A stretch of DNA of 63,985 nucleotides from Anaerohalosphaeraceae bacterium. GTDB lineage: Bacteria > Planctomycetota > Phycisphaerae > Sedimentisphaerales > Anaerohalosphaeraceae. The translations under genes were made by a program, and so were the position numbers. Within the stretch, counting starts at the first letter, position 1, and the number at the start of each line of letters is the position of its first letter. The DNA is taken from NCBI GenBank assembly GCA_037479115.1, contig JBBFLK010000017.1, positions 1 through 63,985 of the forward strand. The letters run 5' to 3'. Positions 34,793 to 44,334 of the stretch are shown here, piece after piece. Below the pieces are notes generated by a model. The model saw only the letters and a program-made list of their open reading frames with translations. It was not told the origin of the DNA and made no database searches.

Positions 34793-34798
34793 AATTGT

Positions 34799-34924
34799 AG
34801 ATTAATGCTCTTTTTCTTTAATACCCTATTCAGCGGGTCAAGACGGATTTGAGTAAATAAGCTTGTTCTATTTATTGAAACCCACGTCTTGCCCAGGCAG
34901 ATACGATTGTATCTGCCTTTTTTT
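34799..34924 (+). ncRNA. Candidate small RNA 2 (about 125 nt)
   Basis: It starts just after a good promoter and ends in a 10-bp terminator. The main stem is GGG-CAAGACG (34835-34845, one bulged T) with CGTCTTG-CCC (34885-34894). Inside it, AGTAAATA (34852-34859) pairs with TATTTATT (34869-34876). The terminator stem follows one base later, so almost all of the 3' two thirds is structured. No ORF. The only downstream gene is on the opposite strand (tail to tail), so a riboswitch role is unlikely. Confidence 0.58.
34895..34924 (+). terminator. Intrinsic terminator of candidate RNA 2
   Basis: AGGCAGATAC-GATT-GTATCTGCCT, a perfect 10-bp stem with a tetraloop, then a T-run. Confidence 0.88.
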
Positions 34925-34960
34925 ATGCGCCCCCTGTTCCGGCGATGTCCCCCGCCGCCG

Positions 34961-35158
34961 TTAAGAAATTCCGTACTCCGTTAAATAAACCGCCAGAAGA
35001 ATATGCCGCAGTTTGTCATCTGAGAGACTGTCCAGATACGGCTCGGTAAAATCCAGTTTCAGGCGGCCCTTGAAATTCAGCAGCCGATCTTTCAGATCCT
35101 GACGGCTTAAGGAAGACACCTCCGAACAAATACTTTCATACGTAATTTGCACACTCAT
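34961..35158 (-). CDS. Small hypothetical protein
   Basis: 65 residues, soluble, acidic-basic mixed and probably helical (CSEVSSLSRQDLKDRLLNF). GGAG stands 10 bases before the ATG. It is tail to tail with candidate RNA 2 and divergent from queA. No family recognised. Confidence 0.55.
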   Translation of the reverse strand: MSVQITYESICSEVSSLSRQDLKDRLLNFKGRLKLDFTEPYLDSLSDDKLRHILLAVYLTEYGIS

Positions 35159-35339
35159 TTTGCATCACTCCGGGTTTTGAACATCCTTTGGATGTATCGT
35201 GTTTTCAGGCAGGCGGAATAATCATGCAGACGGAAGAAAAAAGGGGTTTTTCGACCGGAGCCGTCCCTACAAACGCTACAGGTGTTTCGGATGAAAAAAA
35301 CGTTGTCTATTGCCCCCGGAGATGATACCTTCTGGGCCG

Positions 35340-36389
35340 ATGAGAACCGACTTGTTTGATTACGATTTACCGGAAGAGCTGATTGCCCAAAAGCCGTCCG
35401 AGCGGCGGCCGCAGTCACGGCTGCTGGTCCTGCACCGTGCCGACGGACGGCTTGAAGACCGCCATTTTACCGACCTGCCTGACTACCTTCGGCCGGGTGA
35501 TTGTCTGGTGCTCAATGATACCAAAGTGCTGCCCGCCCGCTTTTTCTGCCGCAAAGCTACCGGCGGACTGCTGGAGGGGCTGTTTCTGGAAGAGACCGCA
35601 GACGGATGCTGGAAAGTCCTGCTGAAAAACGCCCGGAAAATTAAAACGGGGGCTCGGCTGACCTTTCTGGACCGCCGGGGACGGCTGTGGCAGGATTTCG
35701 AGGTTCTCGAAAAACTTCCCGAAGGGCAATGGGTCATCCGTCCGACTCTGCGGGCGGGTGCGGAAACGATTCTGGAGGTCATCGGCACGGCTCCCCTTCC
35801 GCCTTATATCAAACGGCCCGCCGTCCCCGAACACCCCGAAGAAGACCTGGCCCGCTACCAGACGGTCTATGCCCGCAGGCCGGGAGCCGTGGCCGCACCG
35901 ACCGCCGGGCTTCATTTTGACAAAACCCTTCTGGCCCGCCTGGAAACAATGGGAGTCCGCACAGCGTATCTGACGCTTCATGTCGGGATCGGGACCTTTC
36001 GCCCCATTCAGACCGACAATCTCGAAGAGCACACAATGCACAGCGAGCGGTATGAAATCAGCCCGCAGGCGGCCGAAATTATCAATGCGGCAGCCAAAGA
36101 AGGCAGACGCATTATCGCCGTCGGCACGACCTCGGTGCGGACCCTCGAAACCGCTGCGGAAAACAGACAGGTCCGTGCGGCCTCCGGACGGACCGATTTA
36201 TTCATTAGGCCGGGGTATTCCTTCAAAATTGTCGATGCGATGATTACGAACTTTCACCTGCCTCGCTCGACTCTGCTGGCCCTCGTCGCCGCTTTCGCCG
36301 GCCTGGAAACGATTCTGGACACCTATCGCCACGCTGTGCGTCAGCGTTATCGTTTTTACTCCTACGGCGATGCCATGCTGATTCTGTAA
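35340..36389 (+). CDS. queA: S-adenosylmethionine:tRNA ribosyltransferase-isomerase
   Basis: Transfers the ribosyl part of SAM to preQ1 in tRNA, giving epoxyqueuosine, in the queuosine pathway. 349 residues, normal. The start MRTDLFDYDLPEELIAQ fits the family N-terminus exactly; two in-frame starts up to 30 bp upstream would add residues the family lacks. Further blocks: FLDRRG, AAPTAGLHF near 185, TLHVGIGTFRP, and the C-terminal ITNFHLPRSTLLALVAAFAG. No other queuosine gene is in the window. The alpha/beta hydrolase follows after 13 bp. Confidence 0.97.
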   Translation: MRTDLFDYDLPEELIAQKPSERRPQSRLLVLHRADGRLEDRHFTDLPDYLRPGDCLVLNDTKVLPARFFCRKATGGLLEGLFLEETADGCWKVLLKNARKIKTGARLTFLDRRGRLWQDFEVLEKLPEGQWVIRPTLRAGAETILEVIGTAPLPPYIKRPAVPEHPEEDLARYQTVYARRPGAVAAPTAGLHFDKTLLARLETMGVRTAYLTLHVGIGTFRPIQTDNLEEHTMHSERYEISPQAAEIINAAAKEGRRIIAVGTTSVRTLETAAENRQVRAASGRTDLFIRPGYSFKIVDAMITNFHLPRSTLLALVAAFAGLETILDTYRHAVRQRYRFYSYGDAMLIL

Positions 36390-36402
36390 AAAGGAATCGC
36401 AC

Positions 36403-37407
36403 ATGACAAGTCTGAGATTTTTGCTGAACCAGACCGCCGCCGGACAGCCGCCCGTCCGCTTTGTTCTTCTGCTGGCCGCGGCGGGGCTGTATCTTTTCTT
36501 TCTGTATCAGCGTTTTCGGAAGGGCCGATGGATGAGTGTTCTGATATCTGTATTGAGCGTTGCCGCGGCCGTCTATGTCGGCCTGGCTCTGATGCTTTGG
36601 ATGTTTCAGCCGCGGCTTGTCTTTTATCCGACGCGGGAGCACGACTGGCGTCCCGAAGAGGTCGGGCTGGCCTATGAACCCGTCAGGATTCACACAGAGG
36701 ACGGGATTGAACTGGACGCATGGTTCGTGCCTGCCCCAAACGCTTCTTATACCATTCTTTTCTGTCACGGCAATGCGGGCAATATCAGCCATCGGCTTGA
36801 TTCGCTGCTGCTCTTTCGAGACCTGGGGCTGAATTGTCTGATTTTTGACTACCGCGGGTATGGACGCAGCGGCGGCCGTCCTTCGGAAGAAGGAATGTAT
36901 CGGGATGCAGCGGCCTGCTGGAAATGGCTTACGGAGATGCGCCGGATTCCGCCGGAAAACATCATTTTGTTCGGACGCTCGCTGGGCGGTTCGGTCGCCG
37001 CCAATCTGGCGGCGCGACTGGCCGAACAGACGGGGCCGCAGCCGGCCGGTTTGGTTATCGAAAGTACATTCAGCTCGATTGTCGATATCGGTCGGCACTA
37101 TTATCCGTGGTTTCCGGTCCGCTGGTTTGCCCGGTTTCGGTTTGATACAGTCCAGGCCGTGCGAAAGGTTCACATTCCCATCCTGGTCATTCACAGCCCG
37201 GATGACGAAATTGTCCCGTTTGAACTCGGACAAAAAATCTTCGAAAACGCCAACCCTCCCAAACAGTTTTCCAAAATTTCCGGCAGCCACAATGAAGGGT
37301 TTCTTCAGGATTTACAAACATATCAAACGCTTTGGACGGAATGGCTGGAACAACTCAAAAAACCTGCCGCGTCGGCCTCGAAGAAGTTGAACGATAACTC
37401 TTTGTAA
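36403..37407 (+). CDS. Membrane-anchored alpha/beta hydrolase (BEM46-like)
   Basis: 334 residues. Two N-terminal membrane segments (about 20-36 and 45-70). The hydrolase fold then shows ILFCHGNAGNISHR (oxyanion loop), FDYRGYGRSGG, the nucleophile elbow FGRSLGGSVAAN with Ser near residue 193, Asp in HSPDDEIVPF and His in GSHNEGF. This is a complete catalytic triad in family order. Substrate unknown. It lies 13 bp after queA and is probably co-transcribed. Confidence 0.9.
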   Translation: MTSLRFLLNQTAAGQPPVRFVLLLAAAGLYLFFLYQRFRKGRWMSVLISVLSVAAAVYVGLALMLWMFQPRLVFYPTREHDWRPEEVGLAYEPVRIHTEDGIELDAWFVPAPNASYTILFCHGNAGNISHRLDSLLLFRDLGLNCLIFDYRGYGRSGGRPSEEGMYRDAAACWKWLTEMRRIPPENIILFGRSLGGSVAANLAARLAEQTGPQPAGLVIESTFSSIVDIGRHYYPWFPVRWFARFRFDTVQAVRKVHIPILVIHSPDDEIVPFELGQKIFENANPPKQFSKISGSHNEGFLQDLQTYQTLWTEWLEQLKKPAASASKKLNDNSL

Positions 37408-37533
37408 AAAAAAGAAGATACAGTTTTGCCTGCCGGGCGGTCCAGATGGTCTGTTCCGTAGATGCCGATGGGGAAAATAATTTTCAAAAATAGGGATTTT
37501 TCCTTATTGCGAAAAACCCAGAAAAGTGCGATA

Positions 37534-37539
37534 TATAAT
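37534..37539 (+). promoter_or_regulatory. -10 box for candidate RNA 3
   Basis: A perfect TATAAT; the -35 region (GAAAAA at 17 bp) is poor, so the promoter is only suggestive. Confidence 0.4.
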
Positions 37540-37545
37540 ATGGAC

Positions 37546-37616
37546 GGTGAGCCAAGGGAGGTTTGGCTTATTTTGGCGGGACCTTCGGCAGGAGAATTTC
37601 TGCCGAAGGTTTTTTT
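37546..37616 (+). ncRNA. Candidate small RNA 3 (about 70 nt)
   Basis: It starts just after a TATAAT box and ends in a 10-bp terminator. The first hairpin is AGCCAA (37550-37555) with TTGGCT (37563-37568); its loop, GGGAGGT, is an exposed Shine-Dalgarno-like sequence. The terminator hairpin then makes up the 3' half. A 66-codon frame crosses it but has no ribosome site and does not look coding. The RNA ends 54 bp before the -35 of the eno promoter, so it is either free-standing or an attenuated leader. Confidence 0.5.
37582..37616 (+). terminator. Intrinsic terminator of candidate RNA 3
   Basis: CCTTCGGCAG-GAGAATTT-CTGCCGAAGG, a perfect 10-bp stem, then TTTTTTT. Confidence 0.88.
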
Positions 37617-37670
37617 ATGGTGTGCGGGGGATTCTGATATTTTGCGTCCGATTTTCTCCTAAAACACTTC

Positions 37671-37699
37671 TTGACGCATCCAGTTTCATCGGATACAGT
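37671..37699 (+). promoter_or_regulatory. Promoter for eno
   Basis: TTGACG (37671-37676), a 17-bp spacer, TACAGT (37694-37699), giving a leader of about 82 nt before the eno ATG. Confidence 0.7.
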
Positions 37700-37712
37700 T
37701 TGGACCTGTTGA

Positions 37713-39083
<1,371 letters not shown>

Positions 39084-39102
39084 CCAGACCGAAAAAATGA
39101 CA

Positions 39103-39140
39103 ACAGAGGCCCTTGGTTTGCCAAGGGTCTCTGTTTTTTT
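39103..39140 (+). terminator. Intrinsic terminator after eno
   Basis: ACAGAGGCCCTTGG-TTTG-CCAAGGGTCTCTGT, a 14-bp stem with one mismatch, then a T-run. Confidence 0.9.
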
Positions 39141-39174
39141 AGTCTTTCGGCGGTCCAGAACCGATAGAATTTCT

Positions 39175-39690
39175 ATGCCGACTCGAATCAATCTGATAAT
39201 TCGTTTTCTCTTTTTTTGCGTGTTTTTCACCATCGGGGCCGGCACCGTCACATTTTCCATTCTTCTGGAACCGGAATTGAGCACCTATTTCCGCAACCGC
39301 CAGGCCCTCGCTCAGCTGGAGGAGGAAAACAGGCGGCTGGCGGAGCTGACGGAAAAGTACCAGATGCAGATCGACCTGATTCATCAGGAGCCGAATCTCC
39401 TCCGCCGGCTTGAATTGGTTACATTCGGAATGGCTTACCGGTCCGGGAGCGGGGATGCCGCAACGGTACCGACATTTGACAGAAATCTGCAGGAAACCGC
39501 CAAAGCCGTCCTGGAGGAGATTGATTCCAAACCCGAACAAGCCCCGCTGCCGGCATGGTTTGAACGATGCATTCAGCCCCGAATTCGCCTGTCTCTCTTT
39601 CTGGCCGGCTGCGGCCTGGTTCTTGTCACATTCCTTTTCTTTGGAAGCACCCCGGAATCCGACGATTCCTTCGGCAGGCATTTTAACTGA
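39175..39690 (+). CDS. Septum-formation-initiator-like protein (DivIC/FtsB type)
   Basis: 171 residues. A membrane segment (about 7-30) is followed directly by a coiled coil (about 38-65, ALAQLEEENRRLAELTEK), then LLRRLELVTFGMAYR, the layout of DivIC/FtsB. Unlike the short family members, it continues to a second membrane segment near the C-terminus (about 140-160). ftsK follows 168 bp downstream, which fits a divisome role. Name given on topology and neighbour only. Confidence 0.62.
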   Translation: MPTRINLIIRFLFFCVFFTIGAGTVTFSILLEPELSTYFRNRQALAQLEEENRRLAELTEKYQMQIDLIHQEPNLLRRLELVTFGMAYRSGSGDAATVPTFDRNLQETAKAVLEEIDSKPEQAPLPAWFERCIQPRIRLSLFLAGCGLVLVTFLFFGSTPESDDSFGRHFN

Positions 39691-39797
39691 ACCAATTGCT
39701 CGCAGTGTTCAGGGGAATGCGGCTCTGTTTTATCTGCATTTATGAAAATAGGAACCTTTTCAGTGAAAACGGAGGGAATGCCGATATACTTTTAGAA

Positions 39798-39808
39798 CCG
39801 TTAAACGG
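39798..39808. promoter_or_regulatory. Short palindrome upstream of ftsK
   Basis: CCGTT-A-AACGG, in an AT-rich region 50 bp before the ftsK start. It may be an operator. No clear promoter boxes surround it. Confidence 0.25.
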
Positions 39809-39858
39809 CATATCAGTATTAAAATCTTTATTTTTGGATGATTATAGGACCGAAAGCA

Positions 39859-42447
39859 ATGGCTCCCAAAAGTAAAAAGAAAACGCGTGACCGCCAGAGC
39901 CGCTCCGCCGAACAGGCGGCTCATTTGTATAAACTGGCTATTGAGGGCATCCTGCTGGCTTTTTGTATTTTCCTTTTCTTCAGCTTGATCAGTTTTCACC
40001 TCGGGGATGAACCGGCCGGGTACATCTGGCCGACCAACAATCCGGTCAGCAACTGGTGCGGGCGTGTCGGAGCTTTCTGCGCCTACTACCTGATGGTGTA
40101 TGTCGGCCCGGGGGCCGTCCTGGCGGTGTTTGCCGCTGCTCTGATGCTGGTGATTCATCTTAGCGGTCATCCGATTACCCAAATCAATCTGCGTCTGATT
40201 GGTCTGCTGCTGCTGACCGTCTCGACTTCGGCAAGCTGGTTTCTGCTGTGGCCGCACGAGCCCTTCCTGTTGTACCGGCACGGGTCCTTCCCGAGCGGCA
40301 ACGGCGGAATTCTCGGCATGGCCGCCGGAATCTTTCTGCGAAAAAATCTGGCGCTGTTCGGTACGGCTCTGGTTTTGGTCTCGGCCTGGGCCGTAGGAGC
40401 TGTCCTGCTGGCGGACAGTTTTGTGCTGGCTGCCGTCCGCGGCTTTGGTCATCTGATGCTGCGCATCTTCGGACTGGCCGGTCCGGCCTGGACGGCGGCG
40501 CAAAAGCATTCGCAGGCCCTCGGAGACATCTGGTCGCGGCTGAGCGAAAAACAAAAGAAAGAGACCACGAAGCTTCAGGAAGCCCTGCGGCAAAAGCGAG
40601 AGGCATCGGACAGTGCCGCCGCCGCAGAGAAAGAGAAGGAAAAGGACAAAGCGGTCCTGCCGGCCAAACCGGTTCAGCCCATCGCCGAGGAAAAGCCGAT
40701 GGAGCCGGCAGCTGCTTCCGAGCCGGTCTCTGCCGCCTCCAAAGAACAGGACGAGCAAACCGTCGTTCCGGCAGAACCCGCCAAAAAACCCAAACAGCCG
40801 GCGGCCAAACCGGAACCCTATATCCCGCGAACCTATGATGACTATCAGTTTCCGCCGCTGGAGCTGCTGCGGGAACCGGAACCGAACTTTACGGCCGTTC
40901 AGGAAAAGATGGTCGAGCAGAAGGCCCGCACGCTGGAGGAACTGCTGCAGGAGTTCGGCATCGAAGCGGAGGTAGTCAATGCGGAGCCGGGCCCGGCAAT
41001 TACGATGTATGAGCTGCAGCTGGCGGCGGGCGTCAAGGTCAATCAGATTTCCAACCTGGCCAACGACATCGCCCGAGCCCTGGGCTCGGGAATGGTGCGG
41101 GTGGTGGCCCCGCTGGCGGGCAAGAGCACCATCGGCATTGAGGTGCCCAACAGTCAGCGGGAGATTGTTCGGCTGCGGGATTTGATTCTCAAAGGGGGCG
41201 CCGCGGCTTCCAAGATGCAGATTCCGCTGTTTTTGGGCAAGGGGTCCTCCGGCGAGGTGCTCGTATCGGATTTGGGCGCGATGCCGCATCTGCTGATTGC
41301 CGGCACGACCGGTTCAGGCAAGAGTGTGTGCATTAACAGCATCATCACATCGATTCTGATGACCCGCCGGCCGGACGAGGTCAAACTGATTCTGATTGAC
41401 CCGAAGATGGTGGAGATGGCGGCCTTTGAATCGATTCCGCACCTGATGTGCCCGACAGTGACGGAAATGCGCCGGGCCGAACAGATTCTTCAGTGGGCGA
41501 TGGAAAAGATGGATGAGCGGTATGAACTGCTGGCGGAGGCCAAGGTTCGCAATATCGCCTCCTACAACAAACTGACGCCGGAAGAGCTGATTGAACGGTT
41601 CCAGCCGAGCACGCAGGAGGAAGAGGCCCAAATCCCCAAGAAGCTGCCTCATATTGTCATTGTGATTGATGAGCTGGCGGACCTGATGATGACCAGCGCC
41701 AAGGAGGTGGAGTCGTACATTGTGCGGATTGCTCAGAAGAGCCGGGCGGTCGGGATTCACCTGGTTCTGGCGACGCAGCGTCCGCAGGCAACGGTCGTCA
41801 CCGGCCTGATTAAAGCCAATATGCCCGCCCGCATCGCCTTCCGCGTGGCGGCTCGGATGGACAGCCGAATCATTCTGGACCAGAACGGCGCCGAATCGCT
41901 CCTCGGGCAGGGCGATATGCTGTTTTTGATTCCGGGCACAAGCGACCTGATTCGTGCACAGGGAGCCTATCTGGAAGACGACGAAATCCGCAACATCGTC
42001 ACCTTCCTGAAGGACGTGGCTCAGCCGCAGTTCCATCCGGAGCTGATGCAGCTGAACCGGGCCGACCTGACCGCCGGACAAAAAGACGAGCTGTTCGACG
42101 AAGCTGTTCGGATTGTGCTGGAAACCCAGCGGGGCAGCGTATCGCTGCTGCAGCGGCGGCTGAGCATCGGATATGCCCGGGCCTCCCGAATCATTGAAAT
42201 GATGGCGGCGGCGGGGATTCTGGGGGAATACAAAGGCAGCCAGGCCCGCGAAGTCACAATGACCCTCGAAGAGTATGAACAGATGAAACGCAATCAGCTG
42301 CCCGACCAGGTGGCTCAGTATGAAGACCTCTCCGGACGGGAAGAAAAGCACGAAGTCCGCACTGACGAAGAGAACGAGGAGTCGGAGGACTCCGACGAGG
42401 ATGAGTACCTTTCCCCGACGGAAATCATCAACGAGGAAACCTCCTGA
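39859..42447 (+). CDS. ftsK: DNA translocase FtsK/SpoIIIE
   Basis: Septal DNA pump that clears chromosome ends and activates XerCD. About 862 residues. Four N-terminal membrane segments (about 25-180), a Lys/Glu/Ala/Pro-rich linker (about 215-325), then the motor. Walker A is GTTGSGKSVC near 485 and Walker B VIVIDELADLMM near 600; TQRPQATVVTGLIKAN follows. A gamma winged-helix domain (about 740-800, IGYARASRIIEMM) recognises KOPS-like DNA. The C-terminus is an unusual acidic tail of about 45 residues. ATG 39859 has AGGA upstream; ATG 39838 is also in frame. Confidence 0.97.
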   Translation: MAPKSKKKTRDRQSRSAEQAAHLYKLAIEGILLAFCIFLFFSLISFHLGDEPAGYIWPTNNPVSNWCGRVGAFCAYYLMVYVGPGAVLAVFAAALMLVIHLSGHPITQINLRLIGLLLLTVSTSASWFLLWPHEPFLLYRHGSFPSGNGGILGMAAGIFLRKNLALFGTALVLVSAWAVGAVLLADSFVLAAVRGFGHLMLRIFGLAGPAWTAAQKHSQALGDIWSRLSEKQKKETTKLQEALRQKREASDSAAAAEKEKEKDKAVLPAKPVQPIAEEKPMEPAAASEPVSAASKEQDEQTVVPAEPAKKPKQPAAKPEPYIPRTYDDYQFPPLELLREPEPNFTAVQEKMVEQKARTLEELLQEFGIEAEVVNAEPGPAITMYELQLAAGVKVNQISNLANDIARALGSGMVRVVAPLAGKSTIGIEVPNSQREIVRLRDLILKGGAAASKMQIPLFLGKGSSGEVLVSDLGAMPHLLIAGTTGSGKSVCINSIITSILMTRRPDEVKLILIDPKMVEMAAFESIPHLMCPTVTEMRRAEQILQWAMEKMDERYELLAEAKVRNIASYNKLTPEELIERFQPSTQEEEAQIPKKLPHIVIVIDELADLMMTSAKEVESYIVRIAQKSRAVGIHLVLATQRPQATVVTGLIKANMPARIAFRVAARMDSRIILDQNGAESLLGQGDMLFLIPGTSDLIRAQGAYLEDDEIRNIVTFLKDVAQPQFHPELMQLNRADLTAGQKDELFDEAVRIVLETQRGSVSLLQRRLSIGYARASRIIEMMAAAGILGEYKGSQAREVTMTLEEYEQMKRNQLPDQVAQYEDLSGREEKHEVRTDEENEESEDSDEDEYLSPTEIINEETS

Positions 42448-42502
42448 CTGTTTCGGCGGAATTCTGCAGACAGACCCGTCCGGCGGAGTCCGTTCCATTC
42501 AC

Positions 42503-42538
42503 AAAAAAACCCGGCCGATTGCAGGGCCGGGTTTTTTA
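42503..42538. terminator. Bidirectional terminator between ftsK and the ParA gene
   Basis: AAACCCGGCC-GATTGCAG-GGCCGGGTTT, a 10-bp stem with A-run and T-run on either side. It serves ftsK (+) and the ParA-CBM48 gene (-). Confidence 0.88.
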
Positions 42539-42558
42539 TTGCATGAATCTGTCTGAAC

Positions 42559-43791
42559 CTACTTGACGTGCAGGACGGAATTGTATTCTCCGAACGGATT
42601 GGGCTCGGCGTTTTCGTTGTAGGGGTCCTGCTGCCACTGGCCGTCCACAACCAGCCGATACCGGTAGGTTCCCTTGTTGAGCGGGAGCTTGAGAATCCAC
42701 TTGCCGTTTTCGCCGGCCCGCTGCATCGGGGTTTGTTCCGGAATCCAGTCGTTGAAGTCGCCGGCAATCTGGACGGTCTTGGCCCGCGGATACAGGGTCG
42801 AGAAGATGACCGTATCGCCTTCCTGACGAACACCGTAGAAGTCGGCGATTTTCTCTTCGAAGGTGCGGGTGTCCCTGGGCTGCGGCGCTGCAGCGGAGAC
42901 CGCCGCGGGTTCTTCCGCCGCCTTGCGGGGTTCTTTGATGGTAGCCAGCAGTTCTTCGGCGCTGGCGCTGATGGACTGGAGGCGTGCCTCGAGGGTATCA
43001 ACCAGTTCAGCCTTGTGAACCAATGTATCGGTGCCGATCAGCTCCTCAGCCAGATTGAGAAAATCTTTATACCCCTTGCTGGCCGGGTCGTATTCGCTGA
43101 TGGGCTGTCCAAGGCTGGCGGCTTCCTTCAGTTTGGTATTGAAGTTGACAACCGTCTGGAACATCCGGTCGCCGAAGTGCTTGCGAAGCTCCGCCAGAAT
43201 CTCGCGTCCCATTTTGGTGCGAATGTCATACATGCTGGCCAGCACCATCAGGTTGACCTTCTGCCGGCACTGTTCGCAGAGTACCTGAAGGGTTTCCAGC
43301 TGTTTGCTGAGGCCGTGCAGAGAAAAGTAGCCCATCTCGACCGGCACAATCACATCGGAAGCCGCCCGCAGGGCATTGAAGGTCAGCAGCCCCACCGACG
43401 GAGGACAGTCGATAATCACATAATCGTAATCGGCCCGGACCTCCTCGAGAACGGATTTAAGGCAGTTTTCCCGGTCCATAATGCCGGACATTTGGGATTC
43501 AAAGGCTGCCAGGTCTATGCTGGAGGGGGCCAGTTCGAACCGCTCACTGATTTGCCAGAGAATTTCCTTGAGCCGAAGCGGCTCACCGCGTGCTTTGCCG
43601 ATTAAGACATCATAAATGCTCTGTTCAATCTGCTCTTCGGGGACGGCCAGACCGACCGCACAGTGGGACTGCGGGTCCAAATCCACCAAAAGTGTCCGAT
43701 ATCCTTTGGCAGCCAGGGCACTGGAGAGGTTGATGGCAACTGTTGTCTTCCCGCATCCGCCCTTTTGATTGATGATGGCTACGGTTCTCAT
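42559..43791 (-). CDS. ParA-family ATPase fused to a CBM48/AMPK-beta glycogen-binding domain
   Basis: 410 residues. The N-terminal ParA/MinD domain (about 1-250) has the deviant Walker A NQKGGCGKTTVAIN near residues 8-21, VDLDPQ, and VIIDCPPSVG as Walker B. A helical linker with Ala/Pro (about 250-315) follows. The last 90 residues form an E-set carbohydrate-binding domain: AKTVQIAGDFNDW, WILKLPLNKGTYRYRLVVDG and NPFGEYNSV are AMPK-beta/CBM48 signatures. ATG 43791 has GGGAG upstream. No ParB gene is beside it, so it may position something other than the chromosome. Confidence 0.9.
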   Translation of the reverse strand: MRTVAIINQKGGCGKTTVAINLSSALAAKGYRTLLVDLDPQSHCAVGLAVPEEQIEQSIYDVLIGKARGEPLRLKEILWQISERFELAPSSIDLAAFESQMSGIMDRENCLKSVLEEVRADYDYVIIDCPPSVGLLTFNALRAASDVIVPVEMGYFSLHGLSKQLETLQVLCEQCRQKVNLMVLASMYDIRTKMGREILAELRKHFGDRMFQTVVNFNTKLKEAASLGQPISEYDPASKGYKDFLNLAEELIGTDTLVHKAELVDTLEARLQSISASAEELLATIKEPRKAAEEPAAVSAAAPQPRDTRTFEEKIADFYGVRQEGDTVIFSTLYPRAKTVQIAGDFNDWIPEQTPMQRAGENGKWILKLPLNKGTYRYRLVVDGQWQQDPYNENAEPNPFGEYNSVLHVK

Positions 43792-44074
43792 AGAAACTCC
43801 CTTTTCTAAGTCCCGCAAGGGGTTGCTGTTTTTTGGCGTTCGTATCTTAATTTTCGTCAAACTATGGCGGAATCTTTAGTTTTTTATCGGACAAAAAAAG
43901 AAAAAAGCCGTTTTTAATATTAAGAAGGGGGCCTATTTGGAGACATTGGGACTCTGATTCATTCCGTAAGCAGCCGGAAAAAAGTAGATGATTTTGCGGC
44001 CGTTTGCCGATAAAATAGGAGGTTTATTCCTGCTGAAAAGGTTTGATTCAGAGGAAAATCAGGAGATTGCAGAG

Positions 44075-44278
44075 ATGACGGAAGAACAAATCATCCAATG
44101 GATGTACGAGAAGATTAAACGGGACGGTTTTACAAACGCTACGTCGCTGGCGGAAAGTTTTCTGCAGGAACACCGAATTACGGATGTTCTGGACCCGGCA
44201 TTTTCCCTGACATTGGATGTCGGGTTTAAGGTAGCCCAAGAAATCAAAGACCGGCAAATGGCCTCATTTGCCAGCTAA
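44075..44278 (+). CDS. Small acidic protein, unknown
   Basis: 67 residues, soluble, mostly helical (TEEQIIQWMYEKIKRDGFTN). It is divergent from the ParA-CBM48 gene. GGAG stands 9 bases before ATG 44075; an ATG at 43988 would add 29 residues with no ribosome site. No known family. The 283-bp gap to the ParA start holds no other gene. Confidence 0.6.
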   Translation: MTEEQIIQWMYEKIKRDGFTNATSLAESFLQEHRITDVLDPAFSLTLDVGFKVAQEIKDRQMASFAS

Positions 44279-44334
44279 GGCGGCTAAACATTTCTCTATT
44301 TTAACAGAAGGTTCCAACGGAGGTTTTCTGTTGT

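Noticed and set aside
34741-34831. Leader peptide starting at TTG 34764 after AAGGAGG
   Set aside because: A 13-codon frame is possible, but its bases coincide with a better promoter (TTGCAA-17-TATAGT). Too weak to report as a gene.
34764-34924. Riboswitch for queA (preQ1)
   Set aside because: A small gene on the opposite strand and more than 400 bp separate it from queA, and I see no preQ1 aptamer pattern.
35155-35418. 87-codon - strand frame overlapping queA
   Set aside because: It overlaps both the queA start and a small gene, and has no ribosome site or domain.
37462-37662. 66-codon frame across candidate RNA 3
   Set aside because: No ribosome site, and it runs through a perfect terminator hairpin. 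Read as non-coding.
39760-41289. Open frame antisense to ftsK
   Set aside because: A low-complexity shadow (Gly/Phe/Arg) without a start signal; ftsK is intact.
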